NCBI RefSeq assembly: GCF_900105625.1
Contig: NZ_FNSD01000001.1
Span: 496,001 to 560,000 of the forward strand
Reading direction: 5' to 3'
From: Terriglobus roseus
Lineage (GTDB): Bacteria; Acidobacteriota; Terriglobia; Terriglobales; Acidobacteriaceae
DNA length: 64,000 nucleotides
In this document: piece after piece, positions 25,744 through 34,338 of the stretch
Layout: the number at the start of each line of letters is the position of its first letter
Numbering within the stretch: position 1 is the first letter of the stretch
The notes under the pieces: generated by a model
What the model was told of the DNA's origin: nothing
The model's input: only the letters and a program-made list of their open reading frames with translations
Database searches by the model: none
Translations under genes and position numbers: made by a program

Positions 25744-26721
25744 CTACTGCGGCAAGACCAGCTCATCCAGCGCCATGAAGTCACGCAAGATGGGATCATC
25801 GCTCTTCTCAAGCTCCGCGAGCGTTCCAAAGAAACGTGCGGTGCCCTCATGCAGGAAGAGCAGGCGATCCGCGAGCTTCTTCGCGAAGCGCATGTCATGC
25901 GTCACGACGATGCTGGTCAGGTGCAGCTGCCGCTTCAACCGCTCGATCAGATCGCCGAGCAAATGGGCCATTAAGGGATCCACCATGGTTGTGGGTTCGT
26001 CGTACAACACGGCTTCCGGCTGCGCCGCCAGCGCACGCGCAATTGCCACGGAACGCTTCATGCCGGTGGACAGGTCGCTCGGCAGAAGGTCGTCCATACC
26101 GGCGACGCCTACCATCTCCAGCAGTCCCTTCACTACCTGGCGAATCTGCTCTTCTTCGAGCTCGCCCTTTTCGCGCAGTGGGAAGGCAACATTCTCACCG
26201 ACGGAGACGGAGTCGAAGAGAGCGCCGTTCTGGAAGACCATCGTGACCTTGCGGCGGATGGGCTGCATCTCTTTCTCATTGAAACCGCAGATGTTTTCGT
26301 TCGCGACAGAGATGATGCCCTTATCCGGCTTCAGAAACCCCATCAGCATCTGCAGCGAGACAGACTTGCCCACGCCTGACCGGCCGAGGATGCAGAGTGT
26401 TTCGCCAGGCTTGACGAAGAAACTGACGTCTTCCAACACCTTGAAGTCGCCGAAGGACTTGAAGACGTGCTCGAACGAGATGTACGGCTTCCGGCTGTCT
26501 TCAACGGAGACTTCGTTCTGCTCCTTGGACTGCTCAAAGAACTCGCCCACCTCTTCCGCGACGTCTTCTGAGACTTCGTCCACGAGGGGCTTGTTCAGCA
26601 ACTCCTCGGTAGCCTGCTCATCGGCGGTCAGAGGCACATCCTGCTGGGCCGATTCATCGTCGCGCAGCACCTGGTCCTGCTTCTGCAACTTGTTCTGATC
26701 TTCGAGTGGCTGGTCGGGCAT
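25744..26721 (-). CDS. ABC transporter ATP-binding protein, MlaF-like
   Basis: 325 residues from ATG 26721. The first ~70 residues are an acidic, Gln/Glu-rich extension absent from E. coli MlaF. Then Walker A GRSGVGKS, Q-loop FQNGALFDS, signature LSTGMKRSVAIARAL (Thr/Met-Lys variant typical of MlaF/Ttg2A rather than LSGGQ), Walker B AVLYDEPTT and switch His in VTHD. MlaF drives phospholipid or sterol-like lipid transport with an MlaE permease, but no permease or MCE protein gene is adjacent. It is the third gene of a coupled run after dipeptidase and mobA. Confidence 0.9.
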   Translation of the reverse strand: MPDQPLEDQNKLQKQDQVLRDDESAQQDVPLTADEQATEELLNKPLVDEVSEDVAEEVGEFFEQSKEQNEVSVEDSRKPYISFEHVFKSFGDFKVLEDVSFFVKPGETLCILGRSGVGKSVSLQMLMGFLKPDKGIISVANENICGFNEKEMQPIRRKVTMVFQNGALFDSVSVGENVAFPLREKGELEEEQIRQVVKGLLEMVGVAGMDDLLPSDLSTGMKRSVAIARALAAQPEAVLYDEPTTMVDPLMAHLLGDLIERLKRQLHLTSIVVTHDMRFAKKLADRLLFLHEGTARFFGTLAELEKSDDPILRDFMALDELVLPQ

Positions 26722-26722
26722 G

Positions 26723-27415
26723 CTAATTCGATGCACCTCGCGCGACTTCGGTCGGAACTCCCGCGAGATCGCGTGCGATCTCAAGATCTGCGGGCGTATT
26801 GACGTTGACGAACGCACGCGACGCAGTGACGGCTGACACCAGCGACGATACCTCAAACGTGCAGATGGATTTACCGTCTGCCCCCGGGGTGCAAGGATTG
26901 TCTGCCACAGCATGAAGCACCGGTTGAAGCTTCAGAGCGCCATTCTGAAGTGCCTGGCGAACGACCTCGCGCGCATCCGCGCGGATCAGCAGGGGCAACG
27001 GCTGCGCGAAGCCCTCCGTGACCATGTGCGCGACCGCGGCACCTGAGGCGATAGCCGTTGCCACGAATCGAATGAGCAGCGAGGAAGGCAGCAGCGGTAG
27101 GTCGATCGGATGCAACAGCACGTACTCGGCACCGGCGGCATCCTGCAGGGCTGCATCCAGAGCGCCAACCGGCCCGCATCCGCAGGTGACGTCCGGCACA
27201 GTACGGCCGTAGACGCTCAGGCGCTGGCAGCGATCGGGCGTGCCGCACAGAATGGCCGGATCGCTACCCGGAACAGCTTGGTGTACCACGCGGAGAGCCC
27301 GCTCCAACAAGGTCTCGTCGCCCATGCGTAGCAGTGCTTTATCGATGTCATGGGATCCCGGTTCGCGTTGCATCCGCGAACTTTCACCGCCGGCAAGAAC
27401 ATAGGCGCGGATCAT
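26723..27415 (-). CDS. mobA: molybdenum cofactor guanylyltransferase-like nucleotidyltransferase
   Basis: 230 residues. The nucleotide loop LAGGESSRM and the Lys of DKALL are conserved, as is a metal Asp (HPIDLPLLP). MobA adds GMP to molybdopterin to make the guanine dinucleotide cofactor. The stretch between SSRM and DKALL (QREPGSHDI) is longer than usual. It overlaps the dipeptidase stop as ATGA, and the next gene starts 1 base after its stop. No other moco genes are visible here; MobA is the best guess among the MobA-like NTP transferases. Confidence 0.82.
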   Translation of the reverse strand: MIRAYVLAGGESSRMQREPGSHDIDKALLRMGDETLLERALRVVHQAVPGSDPAILCGTPDRCQRLSVYGRTVPDVTCGCGPVGALDAALQDAAGAEYVLLHPIDLPLLPSSLLIRFVATAIASGAAVAHMVTEGFAQPLPLLIRADAREVVRQALQNGALKLQPVLHAVADNPCTPGADGKSICTFEVSSLVSAVTASRAFVNVNTPADLEIARDLAGVPTEVARGASN

Positions 27416-28779
27416 GCGCCCAACAATGTGAGGAAGCGAATAATTGACTCCGTCCCGCGGTAGAAGTTACTGAGGTTGAACTTTTCATTAGGCGCGTGCA
27501 GATTATCGTCGGGCAGGCCAAAGCCCATCAGGACGGCCGGCACTTTCAGCTGCCGTGCGAAGTCTCCCACAATGGGGATCGATCCTCCGCCGCGAACAAA
27601 GACGGTCTCCTTGTTGAAGACCTCGCGCATTGCGTCCGTCGCGGCCTGCACGAACCGGTTGTCCGTGCCTACGACGATGGGATCTCCTGAATGGATCATG
27701 CGGACTTCGATGGATACTCCCTTCGGCGCGATGCTTGACACGTAATGTTTGAGCTTCTCGAACGTATCGGCAGGCGTCATGCCAGGCACAAGCCGCAACG
27801 AAACCTTCGCCAGCGCCTTTGCCGGAATCACGGTCTTCGCACCCGCACCGGTAAAGCCACCGGGCATACCGTGCACATCGAGTGTCGGTCGCGCCCACGT
27901 GCGCTCCAGAACGGAGTACCCTGGCTCACCCGGCAGGGTACTGCTGCCCACCTCTGTTTCGCGATAGTGCTCTTCGTCGAAGGGCAGCGACTTCCAGGCC
28001 GCCAATTCTGCTGCAGTCGGCGCTTCGATGCCGTCGTAGATGCCCGGGATCAGGATGCGCCCCTCATCATCTTTCAGCTTCGCGATCACTTGAGACAACG
28101 CGACGAAAGGGTTGGGAGCAGCGCCTCCGTACATGCCGCTGTGCAGGTCGGTGCGAGCGCCATGGACCTCTATCTCCGTGTAGATCATGCCACGCAGACC
28201 TATACACAGCGTGGGCAGATCGGGCGCGAACAGATCGGTATCGCAGACCAGCGCGACGTCGCAGGTCAATTCTTCGGGATGCTCACGCAGGTAGGCTGCA
28301 ATACCTTCACCGCCTACTTCTTCCTCGCCCTCAGCCAAAACGCGGATGTTCACCGGCAGCGGCCCGGCCTGCAGGAGCGCCTGCAGTGCTTTGACTTCCA
28401 TCCAGAGTTGGCCCTTGTCATCGACCGCGCCACGCGCATAGATGTTGCCATTCCGCTCGGTCGGCTCGAAGGGCGGTGACACCCATTCGTCCAGCGGATC
28501 AGGCGGCTGCACATCGTAGTGACCATAGCAAAGGATCGTTGGTTTGCCGGCAGCGTGCAGATGATCGGCGTAGACCAGCGGGTGCCCCGAGGTCTCGATG
28601 AGACGCACGTTCTCCATCCCAATCCGTTTCAGCTCGTCTGCAAGAAACTGCGCAGCGCGGCGAACGTCGCCCGCATGCTCGGGCAGCGTAGAGATGGACG
28701 GGATACGCAGGAAATCCTTGAGTTCAGCGAGCGCGTTCGCCTTGTTTCCAGCGGCGAATTCGAGTGCAGATTGCGGCAT
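27412..28779 (-). CDS. M20 family metallo-dipeptidase
   Basis: 455 residues from ATG 28779; the longer in-frame extension to 29148 overlaps the divergent methyltransferase and is not protein-like. Zinc ligands are visible: His in YGHYDVQP, Asp in GAVDDKGQ, the catalytic Glu pair in AEGEEEVGG, Asp in LVCDTD and a late His in DDNLHAPNEKF. The dimerisation domain contains ARTDLHSGMYGG, as in the ArgE/DapE/CNDP group. It hydrolyses dipeptides in the cytoplasm. First gene of the operon with mobA and the MlaF-like ATPase. Confidence 0.93.
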   Translation of the reverse strand: MPQSALEFAAGNKANALAELKDFLRIPSISTLPEHAGDVRRAAQFLADELKRIGMENVRLIETSGHPLVYADHLHAAGKPTILCYGHYDVQPPDPLDEWVSPPFEPTERNGNIYARGAVDDKGQLWMEVKALQALLQAGPLPVNIRVLAEGEEEVGGEGIAAYLREHPEELTCDVALVCDTDLFAPDLPTLCIGLRGMIYTEIEVHGARTDLHSGMYGGAAPNPFVALSQVIAKLKDDEGRILIPGIYDGIEAPTAAELAAWKSLPFDEEHYRETEVGSSTLPGEPGYSVLERTWARPTLDVHGMPGGFTGAGAKTVIPAKALAKVSLRLVPGMTPADTFEKLKHYVSSIAPKGVSIEVRMIHSGDPIVVGTDNRFVQAATDAMREVFNKETVFVRGGGSIPIVGDFARQLKVPAVLMGFGLPDDNLHAPNEKFNLSNFYRGTESIIRFLTLLGA

Positions 28780-28861
28780 GTCTTTCGTGATCCTCTTATG
28801 ACCCTGTGCAAACTTCTTATTCTGATTGCGCCAGCTCGACTCCGGGCGAACAATCAGGTGC

Positions 28862-29650
28862 ATGGCCAGCACACCACAGACAGAGCACACGACGCAAACG
28901 GAACGTACACAAACCTGGGATGCCGCGCGGTATGCGGCCAACGGGCGCTTCGTCGCCAATCTTGCCGGCGAAGTGCTCTCGATGTTGGATGCAAAAGCCG
29001 GCGAACACATCCTGGACCTGGGCTGCGGTGACGGTGCCCTGACGGAACGCATTGCGGCGAGCGGTGCGGAAGTCACCGGCTGCGACGCGGACGCGTCGAT
29101 GCTGGCTGCGGCAAAGCTGCGTGGATTGACGACTGTCCAGGCTGACATGCGCTTGCTTCCCTTTCACGGCGAGTTCGACGCGGTATTCTCCAACGCCGCA
29201 CTGCACTGGGTGACGGATCAGACCAGCGTGATCCGAGGCATACACCGGGCGCTGAAGCCTGGCGGACGCTTCGTTGCGGAGATGGGCGGACTCGGCAATA
29301 TCGCCTCCCTTCGGACGGCTCTGTCGGCCGTTTTGAGACGATTCCATCTGGACGCCGAAGCGATTGGTGGTTCCTTCTATCCGTCCGAGGCAGATTACCG
29401 GGCTCTGCTGGAAGCGAATGGCTTCCGCGTGGTGACGATGGCACTTGTGCCGCGGCCGACGCTGGTGAAGGCGGGCATGGAGGAATGGCTCAGAACCTTC
29501 CGCAGCGGCGTTCTGGCGCGCCTTCCCGAATTAGATCGCGAGCCGGTCATTGCCGAGGTCACAGATCTGTTGCGACCGATGCTTTGTGATGGCAGCGGTC
29601 AGTGGTGGGCCGACTACGTCCGGCTGCGATTTCATGTCGAGCGTGACTGA
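28862..29650 (+). CDS. class I SAM-dependent methyltransferase
   Basis: 262 residues from ATG 28862 (in-frame TTG at 28826 also possible). SAM motif I is ILDLGCGDGALTERI, followed by the acidic end of strand 2 (GCDADASML), ADMRLLPF, and motif IV-like FDAVFSNAALHWV with post-motif LKPGGRFVAEMGG. The layout resembles trans-aconitate methyltransferase-type small-molecule enzymes. The substrate is unknown. It is divergent from the dipeptidase operon with only ~80 bases between them. Confidence 0.88.
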   Translation: MASTPQTEHTTQTERTQTWDAARYAANGRFVANLAGEVLSMLDAKAGEHILDLGCGDGALTERIAASGAEVTGCDADASMLAAAKLRGLTTVQADMRLLPFHGEFDAVFSNAALHWVTDQTSVIRGIHRALKPGGRFVAEMGGLGNIASLRTALSAVLRRFHLDAEAIGGSFYPSEADYRALLEANGFRVVTMALVPRPTLVKAGMEEWLRTFRSGVLARLPELDREPVIAEVTDLLRPMLCDGSGQWWADYVRLRFHVERD

Positions 29651-29702
29651 GCGCTCATGCGCCTGTGCGATTCGTCGATAAGGCCTTTGGAGCACACAGG
29701 CC

Positions 29703-29969
29703 ATGATCGAACTCACACGTCTCAACGGACACCCGATGGTCGTCAACAGCGACCTGATCAAGCACGCAGAGGCCATCCCCGACACAACGCTGACGCTCGT
29801 CACCGGCGAAAAGCTGGTGGTACTTGAGAGCTGCGCCCAGGTCACGGCGCGCATCCTGCGTTATCGCGCACATGTGCTGGCTGAGGCATGGCCCTCCGCC
29901 GAGACAGCCATTGCCGCACACAACGCGCTGCGCCTTGCCATCGACGCCGAACGCCGGGCCAACGACTAG
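29703..29969 (+). CDS. flbD: FlbD family flagellar protein
   Basis: 88 residues. The first ~60 match the short FlbD family (MIELTRLNGHPMVVNSDLI, TLTLVTGEKLVVLESC). It has no DNA-binding domain and is unrelated to the Caulobacter sigma-54 activator of the same name. The C-terminal extension is Ala-rich helix. It starts the cluster flbD-motA-motB; the gap to motA is 26 bases. Confidence 0.88.
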   Translation: MIELTRLNGHPMVVNSDLIKHAEAIPDTTLTLVTGEKLVVLESCAQVTARILRYRAHVLAEAWPSAETAIAAHNALRLAIDAERRAND

Positions 29970-29995
29970 AACTGCTCAGCAGACGGAGGAACCGC

Positions 29996-30760
29996 ATGGA
30001 TCTCGCAAGCATTGGTGGCATCGTCATCGCTCTTGTCGCCATTTTGGGCGCCATGATGATGGAGGGCGGCAGCATCGGCCAGATCACCCAGCTGACCGCC
30101 GCCATCATCGTGATCGGCGGCACAGTGGGTGCAGTCAGCGTGCAGTTCCCGCTCAATATCCTTCTTGCATCGCTCAAAGGCATCCTGGGTGTGTTTCTAC
30201 ACAAGGGACATGATGACGAGGCTGTCCTGAAGCAGATCGTCGAGTTCGCCAATAAGGCCCGTAAGAGCGGCATCGTGTCGCTGGATAGTGATCTTGCTGG
30301 CGTCCGAGATCCCTTCCTGAAGCAGGGCCTGATGCTGGCCGTGGACGGTACCGAGTCCGGTGAGGTCCGCAAGATTCTGCAGCTTGAGATCGACAACAAA
30401 AGCGAGATGGAGGAGAAGGTTCCCCAGGTGCTGGAGTCCGCAGGCGCCTTCGCACCGACCGTCGGCATCATCGGTGCGGTGCTTGGCCTGATCCAGGTAA
30501 TGCAGCACCTCGACAACATTGACGAGGTGGGTAAAGGCATTGCGGTTGCCTTCGTCGCGACGATCTATGGCGTGGCACTGGCGAACCTGTTCTGCCTGCC
30601 TGCGGCGGGCAAGCTGAAAATCCGCCACAAGGAGCACGTCATGATGCAGGAGATGATGCTTGAAGGCGTCATCAGCATCCTGGAAGGCCTGAATCCGCGC
30701 ATGATCGAGACGAAGCTGAAGACTTTCATCTCGAACCCGAGCGCGGAGGCTAAGGCTTAG
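29996..30760 (+). CDS. motA: flagellar motor stator protein MotA
   Basis: 254 residues from ATG 29996, with GGAGG upstream. Four membrane segments: two at the N-terminus (IGGIVIALVAILGAMMMEGG and ITQLTAAIIVIGGTVGA) and two after the cytoplasmic loop (AGAFAPTVGIIGAVLGLIQV, GIAVAFVATIYGVALANLF), with the conserved Pro in FAPTVGIIG. The loop holds the charged residues that touch FliG. Together with MotB it forms the ion channel that powers the flagellum. Confidence 0.95.
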   Translation: MDLASIGGIVIALVAILGAMMMEGGSIGQITQLTAAIIVIGGTVGAVSVQFPLNILLASLKGILGVFLHKGHDDEAVLKQIVEFANKARKSGIVSLDSDLAGVRDPFLKQGLMLAVDGTESGEVRKILQLEIDNKSEMEEKVPQVLESAGAFAPTVGIIGAVLGLIQVMQHLDNIDEVGKGIAVAFVATIYGVALANLFCLPAAGKLKIRHKEHVMMQEMMLEGVISILEGLNPRMIETKLKTFISNPSAEAKA

Positions 30761-30762
30761 CC

Positions 30763-31536
30763 GTGGGCAAGAAAAAGCACGCCGAACACGTCAATCACGA
30801 GCGCTGGCTCGTCTCCTGGGCCGATTTGCTTACGCTGTTGTTCGCATTCTTCGTGGTGATGTTCGCGTCAAGCGTCAGCGATAAGAAGAAGTCCGCGAAG
30901 ATGGCCGCGGCAATGCAGACTGCCTTCCAGCAGAACGGTGTCTTCGAGGCACACGCTGCGAAACCGCCGCTCGCGCCCGGTGGGGGCACGTCCAGCGGCG
31001 ATCCCAATCCACTGGAAATGCCGATCGAAAGCTCCCAAGCAAAGAGCTATGGCGATGCCGCCAGGAAGGCCATCGAAGCGTCGATCGCGCCTGCATTGCA
31101 ACAGCACTTGGTCAGGATGCGTGAAGCGGAGGACGGCATCACGCTGTCTCTCGATAGCGCTGGATTCTTTGCTTCGGGATCCGCCGAGGTGAAGGCGTCG
31201 GTCAAGCCGATCCTTGCAAAGCTTGCCGCAGCTCTGCCGCAGGGTGCGCTCCGCGTGGAAGGCCACACGGACAACCAGCCGATCCACACTGTTCAGTTCC
31301 GCAGCAACTGGGAGTTGTCCACGGCGCGCGCTGCCTCTATCGCAGAGGTGCTGATGCAGCGCAGTCTTGTCTCACCCGCCGACTTCACCATCGCAGGTTA
31401 TGGTGAATTCCATCCTGTCTCGGGGAACGACACGGAGGCCGGACGCGCAGCAAATCGTCGCGTAGACATTGTGCTGCTACGACCGAAGACCGGTGCTGTG
31501 ATCAAGAAGGAAGGTCCGCCAAGGCCGACGATATGA
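30763..31536 (+). CDS. motB: flagellar motor stator protein MotB
   Basis: 257 residues, GTG start 2 bases after the motA stop. The single membrane helix has the ion-carrying Asp in WLVSWADLLTLLFAFF. A Gly/Pro linker leads to a C-terminal OmpA-like peptidoglycan-binding domain (VEGHTDNQPIHTVQFRSNWE, TARAASIAEVL, GYGEFHPV, NRRVDIVLL). No other flagellar genes are in the window, so the main flagellar cluster lies elsewhere. Confidence 0.95.
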   Translation: MGKKKHAEHVNHERWLVSWADLLTLLFAFFVVMFASSVSDKKKSAKMAAAMQTAFQQNGVFEAHAAKPPLAPGGGTSSGDPNPLEMPIESSQAKSYGDAARKAIEASIAPALQQHLVRMREAEDGITLSLDSAGFFASGSAEVKASVKPILAKLAAALPQGALRVEGHTDNQPIHTVQFRSNWELSTARAASIAEVLMQRSLVSPADFTIAGYGEFHPVSGNDTEAGRAANRRVDIVLLRPKTGAVIKKEGPPRPTI

Positions 31537-31614
31537 CCCACTAACCCGAGGCCAGGAATCGGGTGCCAATGGGTGGATTATCGCTCGAGGCGGAAATTCT
31601 CCGTCTGGCTTAAA

Positions 31615-31674
31615 CGGTTCGCACTTTGTGCGAATACCCCACCCTTTCGCGATGCTGCGAAAGAATGGGGCACC
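31615..31674 (+). repeat. two-hairpin interspersed repeat, copy E1
   Basis: 60 bases from CGGT to GGGGCACC. The first hairpin is TTCGCAC-TTT-GTGCGAA (31618-31634, perfect). The second spans 31637-31670 with 12 of 14 pairs (CCCCA..TTTCGC / GCGAAA..TGGGG). Two similar elements occur at 40354-40405 and 40440-40500. It lies between the convergent ends of motB and dedA, so it might also help termination. Confidence 0.7.
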
Positions 31675-31700
31675 TCGATGCCAGGACTGTCACGCGGAGA

Positions 31701-32342
31701 CTACGCTGCTGCTTCCTGATCGCGGTTCTTCAGGTGGCTCCAGACGAACCAGATGATGCCGGCGAGCACGAGCACGATGATGGCTGCGTCGGCCTTATGC
31801 AGCACGCGCTTCAACATGCTGTGTGGATCGTTCCAGCTAGCACCGGCCTTCATACCGACATAAGCGAGCGCAAAGCACCAGGGCCAGGAACCCAGAAATG
31901 TATAGATGTGGAAACGCAACTGCGGCATGCGCGCGATGCCTGCGGGCAGCGCGATGAACGTCCGCACAACCGGCAGCAGTCGGCCAATCAGGACCGTGAT
32001 GTCGCCGTACTTCTGAAAATAGCCGTCAACACGGTCCAGGTCGTGCTTGCTCATCAGGACGTAGCGGCCGAACTTCTCCACCAGCGGACGCCCGCCGTAC
32101 GCGCCGATCCAGTAGGCGATGACAGAGCCGATGTTGCAGCCAATGGCACCTGCCGTCGCGGCGGCGTAGAGGTTCATCTTGCCCTGGTCGACGACGAAGC
32201 CCGCAAAGGGCATGATGATCTCGCTGGGCAGCGGTATGCATGCGGATTCAATCGCCATCAGAAGCGCGACGCCGGGATAGCCGATCGCCGAGATCAGGTG
32301 CGTGACGTACGGCAGAAGAAAGTTAATGATTTTTTCGGTCAT
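31701..32342 (-). CDS. DedA family membrane protein
   Basis: 213 residues. Family marks include the membrane-inserted E-x-x-x-P segment (ESACIPLPSEIIMPFAGFV), the GxxxG-like turn YWIGAYGGRP and the Arg-containing motif GRLLPVVRTFIALPAGIARM, which DedA proteins need for function. DedA members act in lipid-carrier recycling (undecaprenyl phosphate flipping in some) and support proton-motive force and envelope integrity. It converges on motB and is divergent from hemQ. Confidence 0.92.
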   Translation of the reverse strand: MTEKIINFLLPYVTHLISAIGYPGVALLMAIESACIPLPSEIIMPFAGFVVDQGKMNLYAAATAGAIGCNIGSVIAYWIGAYGGRPLVEKFGRYVLMSKHDLDRVDGYFQKYGDITVLIGRLLPVVRTFIALPAGIARMPQLRFHIYTFLGSWPWCFALAYVGMKAGASWNDPHSMLKRVLHKADAAIIVLVLAGIIWFVWSHLKNRDQEAAA

Positions 32343-32473
32343 GTTGTTTGGGGGAACTGCGCAAAGTATACCCGCGCAAGGAGTTCCTCAACCTGAATAT
32401 CACCTTACTCACCCGGGCGCCTGCCGCTCCGATATCCGTCAGGCCGTCCGCTTCCGCTGATATCCTTGAAGAC

Positions 32474-33304
32474 ATGGCTGAGACTGTAACCGCGCCCGAG
32501 ACCCCGACTAATTCCGCACACACCGTCACACCGGTAACGGCTGCGCCTGCAGTCACGGGCGGACGGCCCGCGAGCAGCTATGGCGCTGCTCCGGCCACGC
32601 ATGGTGGCCCACCGGTCAAGCGGCAGATTGTTGCCTTCTCTTTCTACAAGATCCTCCCCGAGTGGAAGCGCCTGCCCGCCGCCGAGAAGGCTGCAATGAA
32701 GACTGCGTTCGTCGAGGTGATCGACCGCTGGAACAAGCCCGGCGAATTCCTGACGCTGACCTACTCGACCGTTGGAACGCGTGGCGATGTGGATATGTGC
32801 GTCTGGTCCATCTGCTACTCGGTCGAAGAGATGAACCGCATGCGCAGCGAACTGCTCTCGACTCCGCTCGGCGGCTACCTTGAGACCCCGCACAGCTTCC
32901 TCTCCATGACGAAGCGTTCGCAGTACCAGATCGACCGTGAGGATGAAAGCGAAGGCGAAGGCCGTGGCGCAATCCGTCCCGGCGGCCACAAGTACATCTT
33001 CGTCTACCCGTTCTGGAAGACCCGTCCGTGGTACCTGCTGTCGCTGGAAGAGCGCCGACGCCTGATGGAAGAGCACATCCGCGTTGGCCTGGCCTACCCG
33101 CGCGTCAAGCTGAATACAACGTACTCATTCGGCATCGACGACCAGGAGTTCGTCGTCGCGTTTGAGACGAATTTCCCTGAAGATTTTGTCGACCTGGTGC
33201 AGCAGCTTCGCGAGACCGAGATCAGCATGTACACGCTGAAGGACTTCCCGATCTTCTCGTGCGTGCGCGTTACGCCCGCCGACATGCTGGATCGACTGGG
33301 CTAA
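32474..33304 (+). CDS. hemQ: chlorite dismutase-family protein, probable coproheme decarboxylase HemQ
   Basis: 276 residues from ATG 32474. The first ~45 are a disordered Ala/Thr/Pro extension. The ferredoxin-like repeats follow (QIVAFSFYKILPEWKRLP; HKYIFVYPFWKTRPWYLLSL). The proximal heme His is in EERRRLMEEHIRVGLAYP, and the Tyr and Lys of VYPFWK match the coproheme-contacting YP-x-x-K of HemQ. HemQ decarboxylates coproheme III to heme b in the coproporphyrin pathway. hemA, hemC and hemD in the same region support this over a chlorite dismutase. Stop overlaps nth (TAATG). Confidence 0.82.
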   Translation: MAETVTAPETPTNSAHTVTPVTAAPAVTGGRPASSYGAAPATHGGPPVKRQIVAFSFYKILPEWKRLPAAEKAAMKTAFVEVIDRWNKPGEFLTLTYSTVGTRGDVDMCVWSICYSVEEMNRMRSELLSTPLGGYLETPHSFLSMTKRSQYQIDREDESEGEGRGAIRPGGHKYIFVYPFWKTRPWYLLSLEERRRLMEEHIRVGLAYPRVKLNTTYSFGIDDQEFVVAFETNFPEDFVDLVQQLRETEISMYTLKDFPIFSCVRVTPADMLDRLG

Positions 33305-34092
33305 TGGCCAAAGTCGTTAAGCCGGCAAAGCCGCTGCCAGCCAGGAAGGCGATCTCACCTGCGGCCGCGAAGGGGATACGAGCGCGGCAGATTGCTGCGT
33401 CCGAACCCGTCGCGCCGAAGAAGGCTGCTGGCAGGACGAAGAAACCCTTGGCACCGGAGCGCATCGCTGCCATTATTGATGCGCTGGCGAAGACATATCC
33501 GGACGCCGTCTGCGCGTTGCACCACAGCAATGCTTGGGAACTTACCGTTGCCACGATCCTCTCGGCGCAATGCACGGACGCGCGCGTGAACATGGTGACA
33601 CCGGCGCTCTTCCACGCATATCCGACGCCGAAGGCGATGGCGCACGCGACGCCGGAAGAGCTGCAGCCGATTCTGAGTTCCTTGTCCTTCTTCCGCATGA
33701 AAGCGAAGTCGCTGGTCGGCGCGGCGAAGGTCGTTACGGAGGAGTTCGGCGGAAAAGTTCCGCAGACCATGGACGAGATGCTGCGTATTCCAGGAGCTGC
33801 ACGCAAGACATCCAACGTGGTGCTCGGCAGCTGGTACGGCATAGCGTCCGGCGTGGTCGTGGACACACATGTCCTGCGGCTGTCGAGACGGCTGGAACTC
33901 ACCGAGAACGACGATCCGGTGAAGGTCGAGCGCGACCTGATGCAGATCATTCCGCAGACGGAGTGGATCAACTTCTCCCATCGCCTGATCCATCATGGTC
34001 GACAAATCTGTGACGCGCGTAAGCCGAAATGCGTGGACTGTTCGCTGGAGACACTCTGCAATTCTGGCGACAAGACCTGGGCATCGCATTAA
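33304..34092 (+). CDS. nth: endonuclease III (DNA glycosylase/AP lyase)
   Basis: 262 residues. A Lys/Ala-rich N-terminal extension of ~55 residues precedes the core. The helix-hairpin-helix reads RIPGAARKTSNVVLG, keeping the catalytic Lys but with Ala where the usual G-V-G-R has its second Gly. The catalytic Asp is in VVDTHVLRL. The 4Fe-4S cluster C-x6-C-x2-C-x5-C is complete (CDARKPKCVDCSLETLC). It removes oxidised pyrimidines in base-excision repair. ATG overlaps the hemQ stop by one base. Confidence 0.93.
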   Translation: MAKVVKPAKPLPARKAISPAAAKGIRARQIAASEPVAPKKAAGRTKKPLAPERIAAIIDALAKTYPDAVCALHHSNAWELTVATILSAQCTDARVNMVTPALFHAYPTPKAMAHATPEELQPILSSLSFFRMKAKSLVGAAKVVTEEFGGKVPQTMDEMLRIPGAARKTSNVVLGSWYGIASGVVVDTHVLRLSRRLELTENDDPVKVERDLMQIIPQTEWINFSHRLIHHGRQICDARKPKCVDCSLETLCNSGDKTWASH

Positions 34093-34121
34093 CGGAACGG
34101 TCCGAGGGGTCCCCCCCCCGC

Positions 34122-34137
34122 AATTTTTGCAAAAATT
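34122..34137. repeat. 16-bp AT-rich perfect palindrome
   Basis: AATTTTTGCAAAAATT, following a run of nine C (34111-34119). Its right arm merges with the first of the three 24-nt repeats. Confidence 0.6.
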
Positions 34138-34224
34138 AGATTCAAAAGGACTTACGAGCACGTCGGCCCGTAAAAATTAGATTCTAATGGACTTACACGC
34201 AAAAATCTCATTCTAAAGGACTTA
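34131..34224 (+). repeat. cluster of three imperfect 24-nt repeats
   Basis: Copies at 34131-34154, 34172-34195 and 34201-34224. Each starts AAAAAT and ends GGACTTA, with ATTC in the middle; copies differ at only a few bases. Start-to-start spacing is 41 and 29. The cluster fills most of the gap between nth and the SulP gene, and no coding frame runs through it. Function unknown. Confidence 0.75.
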
Positions 34225-34338
34225 GGGAGATCGTGGAATCTTCCGCCTCGCCATACTGGCGTGGAAGGCCTACTAAAAGGATAACAGTCAGACGCTAAGT
34301 ACGGTCCACCTACATCCCCTTTGTATTGAGAGAGATAC

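Noticed and set aside
27412-29148. 578-codon start for the M20 dipeptidase
   Set aside because: The extension overlaps the divergent methyltransferase and reads as low-quality Arg/Ser-rich sequence; ATG 28779 gives the usual family length.
32474-33304. True chlorite dismutase
   Set aside because: The YP-x-x-K segment, proximal His context and heme-gene neighbourhood fit HemQ; no perchlorate/chlorate genes are present.
34131-34224. CRISPR array
   Set aside because: Only three imperfect 24-nt repeats, spacers of 17 and 5 bases, and no cas genes.
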